Source: Cryptomeria japonica (taxonomy: Eukaryota > Streptophyta > Pinopsida > Cupressales > Cupressaceae). From it: 64,000 bases of DNA. This document shows positions 35,381 through 49,293 of the stretch, one piece after another; position 1 is the first letter of the stretch, and each line of letters opens with the position of its first letter. The notes beneath the pieces are model-generated. The model was given only the letters and a program-made list of their open reading frames with translations. It made no database searches and was not told the DNA's origin. The DNA is taken from positions 306,692,664 to 306,756,663 of the forward strand of contig NC_081414.1 in NCBI RefSeq assembly GCF_030272615.1. The letters run 5' to 3'. The position numbers were made by a program, and so were the translations under genes.

Positions 35381-36579
35381 TAAAAGGGATGAAAAAACAC
35401 AGAACTTTCCGTAGAGATTAAAAATTAAACTTGAAACATAAGGCTTCGAAAAACATATACATAAATTCGCCCAAAACCAACAAGTAAGAAGAAATAAAAG
35501 GAATAAAGCTTAATAAAATATAGAGGGAGAAATTCCACAACTAGGAGACCCAGAACTCACACACAGAGACTTCTTTTGAGTCTGAAATACACAGGTAACT
35601 CTACCAACAATAGATAAGGCCAATGCTACGTCAAATGAAACACCAATACGTCAAACAAAACACCAATCACATGATCCAGACAATGATATAGGATCTCACA
35701 ACAAGCAGCCATGAATCCAGACTTTCCAATGTCGTGAACAACAATATACAGGAGACTAAATATTTCTCCAATACAAGTATACAAACACCCATATAATATA
35801 AAGTGTCCTCCACCATATATTAATCTAAAAACTACCATAAACCAAATATTTCATCCCCAGCTCACAGAAGGCATTTTTAGACACGAAGCATACACAGAAA
35901 AATTTTAAAGCTGAAAATAAACAGAAGATAAGGAACCCAACCTGCACCCTGAGTGATGGATGAAATTTGAGGTAGAGCTCCATCCAAATCCAAAAGACAA
36001 ACCAAGAAACTCCAACAACAATCCAAGCCAAAATCCCAAGGAAAATCTTGCAGAGAATATTTTACAAAAGAAGAAGCCCAACCACAAAAATTTGATGGAA
36101 ATAAAAATAGAAACCAAACAATAACCAAAAATCCTAGCCCCAATCTCGGCCAAACAAAATATTCCACTCTATAATATATTTTACCAACCCCATCGTATAA
36201 TATAATTTTACCTCCCTTTTCAAATTGAACCAATAAAAGAAGAGGGTAGGTAAGATAAATATAAACCATGCTTTTACAATTGGGTGGGAATGTTTTATTA
36301 TTTTATTATAAAGTGAATTTATACAACCCACTTAATATAAAAGTCAAACAAATAAATAAAACATGGGCCACAATTAAATAAATCAAATGGGGAAATTAAA
36401 TCAAATAAACCAAAGGCTCATAAATGAATTAAAGAACCAAATAAACATTAAATACCAAATAAATATTAAACCATAGGCGATTAAATAAATAGATAAATAA
36501 ATAAACAATTAAATACCAATAAAAGGTCAAATTACAAATAAAAATAAAACAACAACATAAGCTAAACAATTAATATTAA

Positions 36580-36602
36580 AATATATATATATATATATAT
36601 AT
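36580..36602. repeat. (AT)n microsatellite
   Basis: A pure AT tract of about 23 bp is present only in this LTR of L1. It therefore arose or expanded after insertion. Confidence 0.9.
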
Positions 36603-37501
36603 TAATATTAAATAAATATTAAATCATCATTAAAATAAATAAATATTTAAATATCAAATAATTAAATACCTAAAAATGCAAGAATCCCATAAATTAAATT
36701 AAATATTAGATAATCAAATAATCAAATCGCTATTAATCAAAATAAATAGAATAAACACTATTATCTATTTAATATTGTATCAATAATAAAATAATCAATC
36801 TCAACATAATAGAATTAACCAACCAATACTAACATACTCACAAAACGGAAGAAACCAAGGCTACTAACAGACATGGCGAATTGCGCCAAGACGCTGATGA
36901 CTCATAGTGAACAACTTAGACCTAGAGTATGTGAGGGAAACCTATGTCAACTTCGAACCACATACCATTGCGATTTAAAGACACACTCAGACCTGTGGAG
37001 CCAAGTGGAGTCGATGTTTGGTACCTACAAATCCTACATCCACAAAGCAACAATACGACATATGCATATATATTATAACAGACAAGGGTTAGAGAATCGC
37101 AATGACACATCTCGCTCGCAATGAGTGATGTGGCATTGTCTCTATCCTGAAGACAGTCATACAACAATCAAACACAGCATGAGATCAACTCATCATAGAT
37201 AATCATTAAATATAGTCAGTACATAAAAACATCATCAAGTGCATGACTAGTATAATTCAGGATTATAGTACAACATGTAAAATCCATCAACACTTATGCT
37301 CCTCAAATCACATGATCAATATAGTCTTTCAATAATCAATCACATAATAAGTATATAGTGTCTAATAAATCACACGATCAATAATGATAGTATCAACATC
37401 ATATAAATCATCTGAAATAGCCTATGCCCAATAATGTCTATCATGCATTAATTAAAAGTCAACTCTAGTCAAAACAAGTCAAGTCAAGGGTGGACACTAC
37501 A

Positions 37502-37516
37502 TCCTCCCCCCCTTAG
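37502..37516 (-). other. L1 polypurine tract
   Basis: The minus strand reads CTAAGGGGGGAGGA directly before the TG of the LTR. Confidence 0.75.
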
Positions 37517-37885
37517 ACTCGACTTACTCCTGAAAGTCGTAAGAGTTAGGGTGACAACTAGCACACATAAATCAAAACTTCCTTTAAACACAAACATACT
37601 ATAATATTTTCTAACTCAAGAAAGATACAGACAACTAAATTTCCTCCTTATAGTTCAATTATTCAAAATAGACACGCTACACCAGTGGTAAATGAAGCAC
37701 CAACTACTATTAATTATGATATGTAAACTAATTTGTTAAAATACTTACAAGGGAACTTCCTTTTAATCACACTTGCAATACAAAACTATAATTTTAATGA
37801 CTGATTCAAGCATCAATAAGAATAAATCACTATATTTCGCACCTATATTCATAGTAACACCCCTTCGACATCTAGTTGCATGCAA

Positions 37886-37887
<2 letters not shown>

Positions 37888-37944
<57 letters not shown>
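37888..37944. repeat. (GA)n microsatellite
   Basis: An uninterrupted GA dinucleotide run of about 57 bp lies in the L1 interior, about 380 bp from the PPT. Confidence 0.95.
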
Positions 37945-37946
<2 letters not shown>

Positions 37947-40856
37947 CATTTACACAATATCTTACACATATGCACCTATTATATTATTGAATAAATAACA
38001 TCATAAGCCTAAATGAGAGAAAAATTCTCATAAATAAACTTCCTCAAGTTAAATATATTCAAGACATCACACGATAACCAAGCATATATAACCTATTTAT
38101 TTAAAAGAACAAATTTTGTGGCATTCAAATGTCCTAACTTCCACCATGCTTACATTGTGCTACACTTTATACAAACATTAGATGCAATCCTTATCCAATC
38201 AAATCATTCAAAGGGCTTCCTTAATCCATTATGTGCACACAAAGATTTTGAAGGCAAGAAATCAGCAATTTCTTTTATTTAACTATTCCATAAATTTCAG
38301 ACTTCACAATTCCAAGGCACTTCTATCTACTATAAACTTTAGAAAGTTACCAATAAATTTCATCTTATTAACACCTTTCATTTACTCAGCTAATAACAAT
38401 ATTATCTAATTGTTTCTTATTCTAGTGCACTTTTCTGCGATGTCCTCCCTCGCACACACTATCAGAGGTTCAAAATGAACATGATAGAGACAACACTAGC
38501 TCAATATTTGGGCCCACAATACATCGACACTCAGTATGACCACCATAGACAACAAAAGAGGAGGTCAAAGGAAATATCCTCAAATCAATTCATTAAATTA
38601 AAAGAGAAGAAAATTTGTCGGCGAAATCAATCAAGAAATTTAAGTGTGACAAGTGCCACCATAAGGGCAAAATAAAAGAAAGAAGAACTCAGTGGTCATC
38701 CTAAAAGTAAAGAAATCTCAAAAATACACATTAATCCTAATGACACATCACACAAATCATAAATTAACTCAAGGAAAAATAAACAACTCATCCAACATAC
38801 ATCACGAGGTGACCAACATTAGTCACACCAAAGGGAGTAACTGCTACACGACATCCAAGGGTGAAATGCCTTGAATATGTTAGAGAGTGTATGCCATATT
38901 TAAGACTTATTTTATCCATATGTCTGTATTCTTTCCATTATTTTTTATAGCAATGCAATTTTTTTGAAAATCTAAACAATTATCCTTTATGAAAGTTGTC
39001 ATAGGTAGGAAGAGATAAAAAGGCTATGCACTCACACATGCACAAGGAATGTACTCATACCATGACTATTGTTCAAGATATCTTATCTATACCATGAGCA
39101 TATTCACCAAGTTATAACAAAAACAAAGGTTAGAGCTTCGATTAATCACTTGATAGTAGACTATAACATGCATAATTTCCATTAATGCACAACTAATAAC
39201 CTATAGAAGATTAGAAAGTCCTTCATAAGGCATTTAAGAAATTTAGTCAATCGTATTTTTAAACAAGAAAAATAGGTCTCATTACAAAAGCCAAAGTTTA
39301 ATATCAATTTCTACTCTTACCAATATTAATATTATGACATACTTCTAGTTATCTAAGTTAAGAATATCTCAGTCCCACTTCCAGAACTTTTTTTTTTTTT
39401 CATCTAATGCCACTTAAATTCCAAGAATACATGCATCATTATATTTAAACTCACTTCCTATTATTACGTGATTACTATCATTCATAAACTATGCATTTTT
39501 GACATTTCAAGACAAATTGACATTTAGAATCCCAACACAATTTCATATAACTAATTATCATTTTATCTCATTAAATTTTGCTAAGGAAGCACTTCTTAAA
39601 ATTCAAATAAGGCAATGATATAGTAACCTTTCTTAATTTATCCATCTAGTTAAGAGAAATATTTATTCAGTGCCACACAATTCCTACACAAAGCTAAAAC
39701 TTTTATCTTGCCAACCAAATAAAGACACAATGGTATCATTTCGATTTCTACATATGCAATGCACCAATCCTTGCTTCAATACACATATTTATCTCCCTTT
39801 AGTCTTGCAATACATTTCCTATTTAAATGATGGGATATTCTACTTAAAAAATTATTCCCTTTAAAGAATAAGGATCATGAATGCAATACCTAAATTTCAG
39901 TCTTCAATGCAAATTAATTTCATCTAGTCTTCCCTTTAACGTATATGAGTCATATTCATAAATCATTATCCAATACTTCTACTTAATATCAATGACCCCC
40001 AAGTATTTGAATATTTTACCCCAAAGAGAGAAAAGGAAGGGAGAGATATTGCCACACAAATTGATACATGCAAATCTATGCAAAATCAATTTTGAATTTC
40101 CTAGTCATGCCAAATACAACTACCACTTTTAAAGGTATGCAATTTCAACTTCCATAAGATATCCTACTAGTACAAGTGCAACTAGAAATCCCAATCCTTT
40201 GATAGATATTATTTCCTCAAACAATATTTTATTACATACAAAATCACACATGTACCAAAACAACCAATAGTTCTATGGGGTAATCATTACATTACCAACT
40301 AACTTCCTTACATTTCGCATAGGAGATTAAATAAGGAAAAAGGCATTCCAACAACTTTTATTAAGCACCACATACAATTTATTTTATTTTGTCATCATGA
40401 TCTATACTAAATTATTCCTAAATGCATAATACAAACACTTCATCTTCCTATTCATAGGAAGATCAATATAACAGACTAATTTTATGATCGTCGCATTAGT
40501 TAAGAGGATACACACATTCTTTTCTCATTCTGCAACATAATTAATTTTGTATAAGGAAAGCAACCCTAATCATTCAAGTAAGAAATAGAAATTTATAGAG
40601 CAAGTAAGAACATATAGACACTTCTCTTATTCTGGAGACATGCATATGAAATAAATACATGCTTTACTAAAATTTATGATTCCCAAAAAGAATTAGAGAG
40701 AAACACAAGACATAGATATCTAAGATTCCCAAAATTTGGATAACACTTCTTCCAACACAAATCTCAAAAAATAACTTGATTCAAAGGAACATCAAGGCAC
40801 ATTCACAAGACTAATAGCAACATCAATAAACCAAAGATCCCAATGTTGCAACATGG

Positions 40857-40868
40857 GCTCTGATACCA
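40857..40868 (-). other. L1 primer-binding site (tRNA-iMet)
   Basis: The minus strand reads TGGTATCAGAGC two bases from the LTR end. It fixes L1's orientation. Confidence 0.85.
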
Positions 40869-40870
40869 AA

Positions 40871-43800
40871 TGTAATGCCCGCCAAAATACCCCAGAGAAA
40901 TATAGCTAAATACACACTATTTTTTTATTTTTTTTATCAATACAACACATAACATCACTTAATAAATACACCGAGAACACAACAACATTTAAGTGTTATG
41001 AACATAGAATAATTCACTCAAGCTATTCAAACAATTACACTAGTGGAATACAATAAATCATTACTGCTAACTCCCTAGGGTATCTCAACACCGTTACTTA
41101 ATCTACCTACATAAGAAATAAACATTTACTTCCTTCCAGATCAATACCTAATAATCTTAATCATTTTTCAAGCATAGGTACAATATAACGATACCTAATA
41201 CTCATGATATGCAATCTTGTTAATCTTTCATTTAATATGAGATTCTATCTTTCAATGCATAGCTATTTCCCTTTTTCTCTTAGGTTCATTTTATACACCA
41301 AGTCCAAATGTTCCTATTACCATTAACCAACCTTTGACTTTTAACATCACCATTTAGATACCAAGATTAACCCTTACATTGCATTCCCACATTTTTTGTT
41401 TACAATTAACTTCCACATAATCATTTATGATTCTATGCTCTTAGCATGCTTATTACTTCATCATGATTTCTAAAGTAGATAAGGCAATAATCACAAAGTC
41501 TTCCTAACCATTTAATCCATAACCCATTTAATTCTCATAAATTCTCTTACACTATATCAATTAACCAACAATCATCTTACTACAAATTAAATAACTACAC
41601 AAATTCATCTCAACACAAGCTAAGATACAATATCCTAATTCCATAACAACTAATAGCATCCACCAAATGGAGATATAATCTCAAACCACAACACATGATA
41701 CATCCTAATCCTTTCCTAAAAGACAAGCATTCATTTTACCATCTACCCATACACTTACTAGTAATTTTAATTAATAAGATTAGTAATTCATTCATTAAGA
41801 ACACCCATACAATATTTTCATAAGGAACATTCAACTACATCCCGAACATTACAAGATTTCAATCCTACCATTAGATCACTGTCTACGAAGTATGATACTA
41901 TAGTTTCAAATTCTTAAATCACAACTCATAAACATTTCCTTATATATCTCCCAATATTACTCATACTCATACATCCTACCAAGGCATAGTATTTCTTCTA
42001 GTCAACATTTCAAGACTAATACCATTATCATAAAATTTACACCATTTCCTTTTAACATGGCTCATCAAGTATACAAAATACAACATTTAATTCGAAACCA
42101 CAATACTTATCCACATCTCATGCATCCATTTCATTTAATATAAATGTGTTACAATTCAACTCAAGGCTCATCATTACAATTATATAGCATAACCAAAAGC
42201 TATCACTATAACTAGAACAACATGATCATTTCTCATAAGCATGATTTCTTTTACAACTATTACATAAGAATTTCATTACATAAATCACATCATCATTTAC
42301 ATTCTTGCTGCAATTATTATCCATGAACAATCTGAAGAAGCATCCTCATCCACGCAAGAAGAATCCAAAGATAGGAACATCCCAATGGTTTAAAAGAACC
42401 AAAGGAACCACCCCTCATGCTAGGAGACAACACAAGGTCCCAACACACACTCTACACCTAAGTTGGCACCTATAACCAAGGAGACTAACCACACAAGGAC
42501 TCTCAAGCAAGAACTCACACAAAACCATAAGAATGAACTCCGAGAGACATAAATCGCATTAGGACATAAATGCATCCAATAAGCATAATCATAAATTATA
42601 AAGGGGAAACACATGTAGGAGTGGAGTGTCATCACATACCATCCTCATAACACAATAATATAATAACACAAGGCACTAGCCTGATGGACATGTGGAGCCA
42701 TCTCAACCTATGAGAGACCAAAGGAGATTGGCTTACCATCTTCACGACCTTCTCATGCTTATCCTAAAACATCCTCCCTAGGACTAAGCCATGAGGCTAA
42801 AAACTATTCATTATATTGTTTAAATGAGTTCTTATTACCCATCTCAAATAATTCATTATCAATGTTATCACTTGTTTACAAATCATAGAAAACTCCAATG
42901 TGCCTTAGTGGTCGAGACTTCATGCATCATTACAAGGAACCTCATGTAAGCCTATCTTTCATGACCCCGGTCATCACAAGGAAGCCCACTCCTTCTAGCA
43001 TGGCCCAACAATAAATCACAAGAGGCTCCAATTCAAATTCCAAGAAAAGATCCATAACTTCATCATGCAGCCCAACAACACATAAAAACATGCAAGTAAA
43101 AACCATAGCTAAAGAGCACAAACAGTTGAAATCCATTATAATGCAAAATGAGCCATGATGTGGAAATCTATATCAAATAAGAAATATGTCATCAATAAAA
43201 CATATCATTTCTACTATCTCCACAGCAATATCATCTTGCTATCTCCACAACAATACCATCTTGTTGTCTCCACAACAATAACATTTTTTCATTGCAACAT
43301 CTCAATATAAGAAAAGACTCAAATATTCAACAATAAATAAGTCAAGAATGTTATAACATACAGAACATAAAATCGCATCAACTGATAAATAATAGTAGCT
43401 AGAAAATGTCTGCAAAAACCCCCCCAAAAAACATCTGGAATGAAACCAAACTCGAGAAACCAAATCTGACTAGAAAATAGTGAAAACACCAAAGACAGGC
43501 ATAACAACACTTTTGTGAAGTAGAACAACACTTCTGCACTTAAGTTTGGCACCTATGCATTGCAGGTTAGCACCTGTGTTAATAGTTTAGTGTATGTGCA
43601 TTTAAAAACAATGATTTTACACAAAGGACAATGCATATACACCGAAGGACAACACAATGCAACAAAAGACAGTGCAAGTGCATGAAAGGACAAGGCAAAT
43701 GCAACAATAGACAACGCATATGTAGAGTCAACGCTTTTGTATAAAAGGGACAAAAAAATACAAAACTTTCCATAGAGATTAAAAATTAAACTTGAAACAT

Positions 43801-45805
43801 AAGGCTTTGAAAAATATATACATAGAGTTGCCCAAAACCAACAAATAAGAAGAAATAAAAGGAATAAAGTTTAATAAAATATAGAGGGAGAAATTTGAAA
43901 ACATATCCACAGTTGGGTGACCCATAACTCACACACAGAGACTTCTTTTGAGTTTGAAATACACAGGTAAATCTACTAACAATAGATAAGGCCAATGATA
44001 CGTCAAACAAAACACCAATCACATGATCCAGACAATGATATAGGATCTTACAACAAGCAACCATGAATCTAGACTTTCCAATGTCATGAACAACAATATA
44101 CAAGAGACTAAATATTTCTCCAATACAACTATGCAAACACCCATATAATATAAAGTTTCCTCCACCATATATTAATCTGAAAAACTATAATAAACCAAAT
44201 ATTTCATCCCCAGCTCGCGGAAGGTATTTTCAGACATAGAGCATACACAGAGAAATTTTAAAGGTGAAAATAAACAAAAGACAAGGAACCCAACTTGCAC
44301 CCTGAGTGATGGATGAAAGTTGAGGTAGAGCTCCATCCAAATCCAAAATCCAAACCAAGAAACTCCAACAACAATCCAAGACAAAACCCCAAGGAAAATC
44401 TTGCAAGAATATTTTACAAAAGAAGAAGCCCAACCACAAAAACTTCATAGAAATGAAAATAAAAACCAGACAATAACTAAAAACCCTAGCCCCAATCTCG
44501 ACCAAACAAAATATTCCACTCTATAATATATTTTACCAACCCCATCATATAATATAATTTTACCTTCATTTTCAAATTCAACCAATAAAAGAAGAGGGTA
44601 GGTAAGATAAATATAAATCATGCTTTTACAATTGGGTGGGAATGTTTTATTATTTTATTATAAAGTGAATTTATACAACCCACTTAATGTAAAAGTCAAA
44701 CAAATAAATAAAACATGGGCCACAATTAAATAAAGCAAATGGGGAAATTAAATCAAATAAACCAAAGGCTCATAAATGAATTAAAGAACCAAATAAATAT
44801 TAAACCATAGGCGATTAAATAAATAGATAAATAAATAAACAATTAAATACCAATAAAAGGTCAAATCACAAATAAAAATAAAACTGCAACATAAGTTAAA
44901 CAATAAATATTAAATAAATATTAAATCATCATTAAAATAAATAAATATTTAAATATCAAATAGTTAAATACCCAAAAAGGCAAGAATCTCATATATTAAA
45001 TTAGACATTAGATAATCAAATAATCAAATCGCTATTAATCAAAATAAATAGAATAAACACTAATAACTATTTAATCTCACATCAATAATAAAATAATCAA
45101 TCTCGACATAATAGAATTAACCAACCAATACTAACATACTCACAACATGGAAGAAACCAAGCCTACTAACTGACATGGCGAATTGCACCAAGACGCTGAC
45201 AGGTCACAGTGAACAACTTAGACCTAGAGTATGTGAGGGGAACCTGTGTCAACTCCGAACCACATACCATTGGGATTTAAAGACACGCTCAGACCTGTGG
45301 AGCCAGGTGGAGTCAGTGTCTAGTACCTGCAAATCCTTTATCCACAAAGAAACAATATGACATATGCATATATATATTATAATAGACAAGGGTTAGAGAA
45401 TCACAATGACACATCCTGCTCACAATGAGTTATGTGGCATTGGCTTTATCCCGAAGACAGTCATACAACAATCAAACACACCATAAGATCAACTCATCAT
45501 AGATAATCATTATAAGTAGTTAGTGCATAAAAATGTCATCAAGTGCATGATTAGTATAGTTCATGATTATAGTACAACATGTAAAATCCATCAACACTTA
45601 TGCTCCTCAAATCACATGATCAATATAGTCTTTCAATAATCAATCACATTATAAGTATATAGTGTCTAATAAATCACACGATCAATAATGATAGTATCAA
45701 CATCATATAAATCATTTGAAATAGCATATGCCCAATAATGTCTATCATGCATGAATTAAAAGTCAACTCTAGTCAAAATAAGTCAAGTCAAGGGTGGACA
45801 CTATA
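40871..45805 (-). repeat. L1 5' LTR (4935 bp)
   Basis: This is the partner of 32508-37501. It contains the 20-21-bp array at about 43500-43735. Its last bases read CTATA instead of CTACA. Confidence 0.92.
43500..43735 (-). repeat. 20-21-bp array in L1 5' LTR
   Basis: It has the same arrangement as 35138-35380, including GCACCTATG (43549) and GCACCTGTG (43570). It is diverged in sequence but keeps the spacing. Confidence 0.8.
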
Positions 45806-46512
45806 GATATGATTACAACATTATTCGCACACAGACAAACCTAATGTCGTATATCCATGATCTACAAAGAGATCTTACATCATATTTATATCAACCTGGG
45901 GCCTAAACAATTAGGTCAGCCACCAAAAAGATAATACAATAAGTTCATAACATAACTCCACAATCTAATGATCAACCAAGTTGTCTTAGGCCAGAAATAA
46001 TGTAAACCAATCCTTAAATCCGATTGATAACACATCAGGAACATCCTCCAACACGTTACATAAATTGGTCCATAACCTTGATAACACTAGACCAAAAATA
46101 GGTCACCATAAACCAAATCCAACACCACTGATGAACTAGAACATGAAGAAGATAACCAACAACATCCTAAAAGCCATCTAGAAGTCACACCAACACCACT
46201 TATCATGTGTATCAAAAGATCTTCAACAAAGCTCTACCAGTAAAACCCTTACCGATGACCAAAAGGGTTACTAGAACAAATGATAGCTCCTGATTCATCT
46301 AATACCAAACCAACTGATCATGATACACATCTAAATAACATGAATGATAGATCTAAACCAATTCCAAAAACCAAAGAATACCAGATCATACCGGATCAAT
46401 ATCATAAACCAACCACTCTACCGAAAACTGGTAAACAACCAAAACAACCAGTGTTGCCATCAATGAAAGAACATCAATGCAACACATAATCAATTCCTCC
46501 AAATTTCCAACA
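45806..46512 (-). repeat. C2 3' LTR, U3-side part
   Basis: It is homologous to about 53025-53736 and ends CCAACA (plus strand). It is separated from its other half by L1. Confidence 0.88.
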
Positions 46513-46869
46513 ATCTCTCCCTTTGGCATTTATGGAAGCAATAGATGTGAAAAACATCCAAGTGCCAAGAAATGCCAAACAAGTCTCCCCCAATGGAAGA
46601 CAACCAACAATCTCCCACAAAATGATATAGCAATGAAGCTCTAAACCAAACTCCCCCTTTGACTGATATTCTATTAAGCTCTATTTTTCACATATATCTC
46701 TCCCCCTTTGACATCAATGCCATAAATCTGACATAAACATTAAAAAAAAGTCATAAATCCTTTGATTCTTATAGCTGACTACTCCTCATGAGTAGCAGCA
46801 CCACCACATCAATCAGGAATAAATATTAGCTCTGATAATGCATACCAGATAGATGCCAATCAACATCAC
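46513..46869 (-). other. C2 3' UTR with polypurine tract
   Basis: The minus strand reads CCAAAGGGAGAGAT directly before the LTR, and further GGGGGAG tracts lie around 46590-46710. No gene is present. Confidence 0.65.
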
Positions 46870-47400
46870 TCAAGTCTCTACCAGAGGGGCAGAAACCCCC
46901 AATCTATCTCTGAAGTACTCAAATGATTCTTTAGGCAAAGGTTTAGTGAAAATGTCTACAATCTTCTCTTTAGTATTCATATAAACAAGTCTGACTTCAT
47001 TTGCTTCCACCTTCTCCTTCAAAAAGTTATACTTGATAGATATGTGTTTTGTCTTATAATGAAATACTAGATTCTTTGATATATCAATAGCAGCAGAGTT
47101 ACCACAGTGAATAACTACCGATTCATTACGATCCACCTTATATCTTTCAACATTTGCTTCATCCATAGAACTTGTGTATGGTTAGTAGCATCAACAACTT
47201 CTTGCTAATCCATGAAACAAGTTTCTTTCCAAGAAATAAAGATCCATCAGATGTTCTCTTTCGGTCATCAACATCTCTAGCCCAATCTATATTTGTATAT
47301 GCACATAATGTAAAGTCATCATTTCTAGGATACCACAAACCATACTCAGTTGTTCCTTGCAAATACCTGAAAAATCCTTTTCACTACACTCTCATGATTC
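46870..47400 (-). pseudogene. C2 RNase H with central deletion
   Basis: It reads YGLWYPRNDDF, then NIDWARDVDDRKRTSDGSLFLG (first catalytic Asp), then LVSWISKK. After that the usual segment holding the STAEAEY glutamate is missing, and the frame jumps to sequence leading to a stop and the next part from 47166. That part reads CGNSAAIDISKNLVF and KHISIKYNFLKEKVEANEV, ending DIFTKPLPKESF. The loss removes a catalytic residue. Confidence 0.83.
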
Positions 47401-48369
47401 TCTCTAAGATCACTCTGATATCTTAATACAATACAAACTCCATTCATTATATCTAGTCTAGTTTGAGTCAGATATAACAAACCACCAATCATAGACTTGT
47501 ACCTAGTAGGATTTTCCAATGTAGATGCATCATTCTTTGTCAATTTCTCACTTGTAACCATCAAAGTACTAACCGGTTTACAATTTTCCATGCCAAATTT
47601 CTTCAACAACTCTCTAGCATATTTATTTTGACAGATGAAAATACCTTTACCAGTTTGAGTAATCTGCAAACCTAAGAAAAATCTCATCTCTCCAATCATA
47701 GACATCTCAAATTCATTCTTCATATTGTTAGAGAATTTCATACACAACTTATCTTCACCTCCAAAAATGATATCATCAACAAAGATTTCAATAGTCAATA
47801 TGTCATCATCAGTGATCTTATAATATAAATTATTGTCAGCATTACCTTCAGTGAAATCAAGCTTAAAAATATATTTATCCAGTCTTGCATACCATGTTTT
47901 TTTCATCTTTAACTTGCAAACCATGTTTTTTTCATCTGAAAGTGAAAATCCATTAGCTTTCTCAATAATATAAACTTCCTCTTCAAGATCTCCATTTAGA
48001 AATGCACACTTAGCATCCATCTAATAAACCTTGTAGTTCTTATGTGCAACATAAGAAAGAAATAATCTCATAGCTTCAATCCTAGCTAGCGGTGCAAAGG
48101 TTTCACCATAATTATTTCCTTCCTTCTAAGAATATCCTTTACAAACTAATTTAGCTTTATTCCTCACAACTTGTCCATCCTCATTCAATTTGTTCATAAA
48201 AACCCATTTTGTTCCAATAACATTCTTATTTTTAGGTCGGGGAACTAAAGTCCATGTGTTATTCTTTTCTATCTAATCTAATTCTTCTTCCACAGCTTTC
48301 ATCCAACTTTCATATTTACAAGCTTCAATTACTAATGCTTGTTCAAATTCAGAAATAAAACATACCTCA
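47346..48369 (-). pseudogene. C2 reverse transcriptase with deletion
   Basis: From 48369 down: WTLVPRPKNKNVIGTKWVF, LVCKGYS and FAPLARIEAMRLFL, with stops. MDAKCAFLNGDLEEEVY follows (48020). After MVCKLK the normal ALYGLKQAPRA block is missing and the frame passes straight to WYARLDKY, so about ten codons are deleted. The catalytic EIFVDDIIFGG is intact, as is GLLYLTQTRLDI. Confidence 0.85.
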
Positions 48370-48557
48370 TCAGCTGCCAACCTTATTCTTGTCATCACTC
48401 CTTTGCTTTTGTCTCCAATGATTTTTTTCTTTTGAATGATTCAACCTTACATACCTAGGAGTCTTTTGATTTCCTGTTCCTCTGCCTTGATCTTTTGTTA
48501 CTCTTGAATTTTCTGATACCACTGGAGTAACTGGTTTAACATTATGTTCCGGTGTAG
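48370..48557 (-). pseudogene. C2 integrase-RT linker
   Basis: A variable, Asn/Thr/Lys-rich linker with the typical PRYVRLNHSKE ending precedes RT. It is cut by S2 at 48557. Confidence 0.6.
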
Positions 48558-49293
48558 TGTTGGCATTGCATGAAGATTGCATTAATGAAGTATAAGTGTT
48601 GTCATTGATGTCAATTGTAACTGGTAATGGAGTTGTATTGCAATCGGTAGTGATGCAGTAATGTAACTAGTAGTTGAGCAGTGAAGGAAACTAGTATTAC
48701 TATTTGAAGTAGAGAGATCGGCCGATAACTCTAACCTGTTGATATGTCAAACCCTAACTGATGGAGCTTGGTGAATCGGTTGTGTTGATCTATGATCGAA
48801 TGGTGATCGGAGATGATTATGCCACGTATGCATGATCCATGTGATACGTTTCAAAGTGGTTTTGGTGCATAGAGATAATTGTTTTAACTTGGGAATGAGC
48901 GAGTGCATTGAATGAAGTGGAAACCATGTGATGAGTTACAGGATCCAATGTGTGGTGATCCAGAAGCAGTTGAGGTTGTCTAGAACAATGTGTAGATGAT
49001 TGCTATGTAATCTAATAGTCATGTTTGAACTGATTTGTTTGTAATCTCTATGAGATCATAGGTTTTTTGATGTGTTACCGATCTATTGTTTTTCTTATAA
49101 GGTCGATGAATTATTTTGTAATATTGTTGAATATTTTGTTTAAGTGTGTTAGTGTGATTGATTATCGAACCATAAGGAGTATCTGTAGAATGTGTGAAGG
49201 AAGATAGAGCATAAAAAGGATCTGATCAAGCAGAGTAGTGCTATTGCTAGATCAACAAAGACCCTATTGTTCTCTAACAATTACAAGAGTTAA

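Larger units (their letters stand above)
32508..37501 (-). repeat. L1 3' LTR (4994 bp)
   Basis: It matches 40871-45805 along its whole length, with scattered substitutions (about 9 in 100 near the start by eye) and small indels. It contains the 20-21-bp array at about 35138-35380 and an (AT)n at 36580-36602 that is absent from the other LTR. An AT-rich segment of AAATAAAT words runs over 36300-36830. Short frames inside show no known domain. Confidence 0.92.
37502..40870 (-). other. L1 interior, non-coding
   Basis: There are 3369 bp between the LTRs with no frame longer than about 70 codons and no recognisable domain. The only notable items are the (GA)n tract, the PPT and the PBS. A short plus-strand CDKCHH stretch near 38645 has no partner residues and I do not call it a zinc knuckle. 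Confidence 0.75.
32508..45805 (-). mobile_element. L1: LARD-like element with 5-kb LTRs and non-coding interior
   Basis: Direct LTRs of 4994 bp (32508-37501) and 4935 bp (40871-45805) start and end with plus-strand TGTAATGCCC ... GGACACTACA (CTATA in the upper copy). The TSD is catat/gatat (32503-32507 and 45806-45810). The minus orientation follows from a tRNA-Met PBS next to the upper LTR and a PPT next to the lower LTR. The 3.37-kb interior has no gag or pol. These proportions match the class called LARD (large retrotransposon derivatives), described from barley relatives. It inserted in the 3' LTR of C2. Confidence 0.9.

Noticed and set aside
35877-36269. 130-codon hydrophobic frame in L1 LTR (related 91-codon frame at 44230-44505)
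   Set aside because: The two LTR copies have different start and frame integrity, and the content is explained by AT-rich composition. No domain is seen.
37763-37975. Serine/leucine-repeat frame over (GA)n
   Set aside because: Translation of a microsatellite.
38475-38680. Possible zinc knuckle CDKCHH in L1 interior
   Set aside because: The downstream His and Cys are missing and the frames are short. Not called gag.
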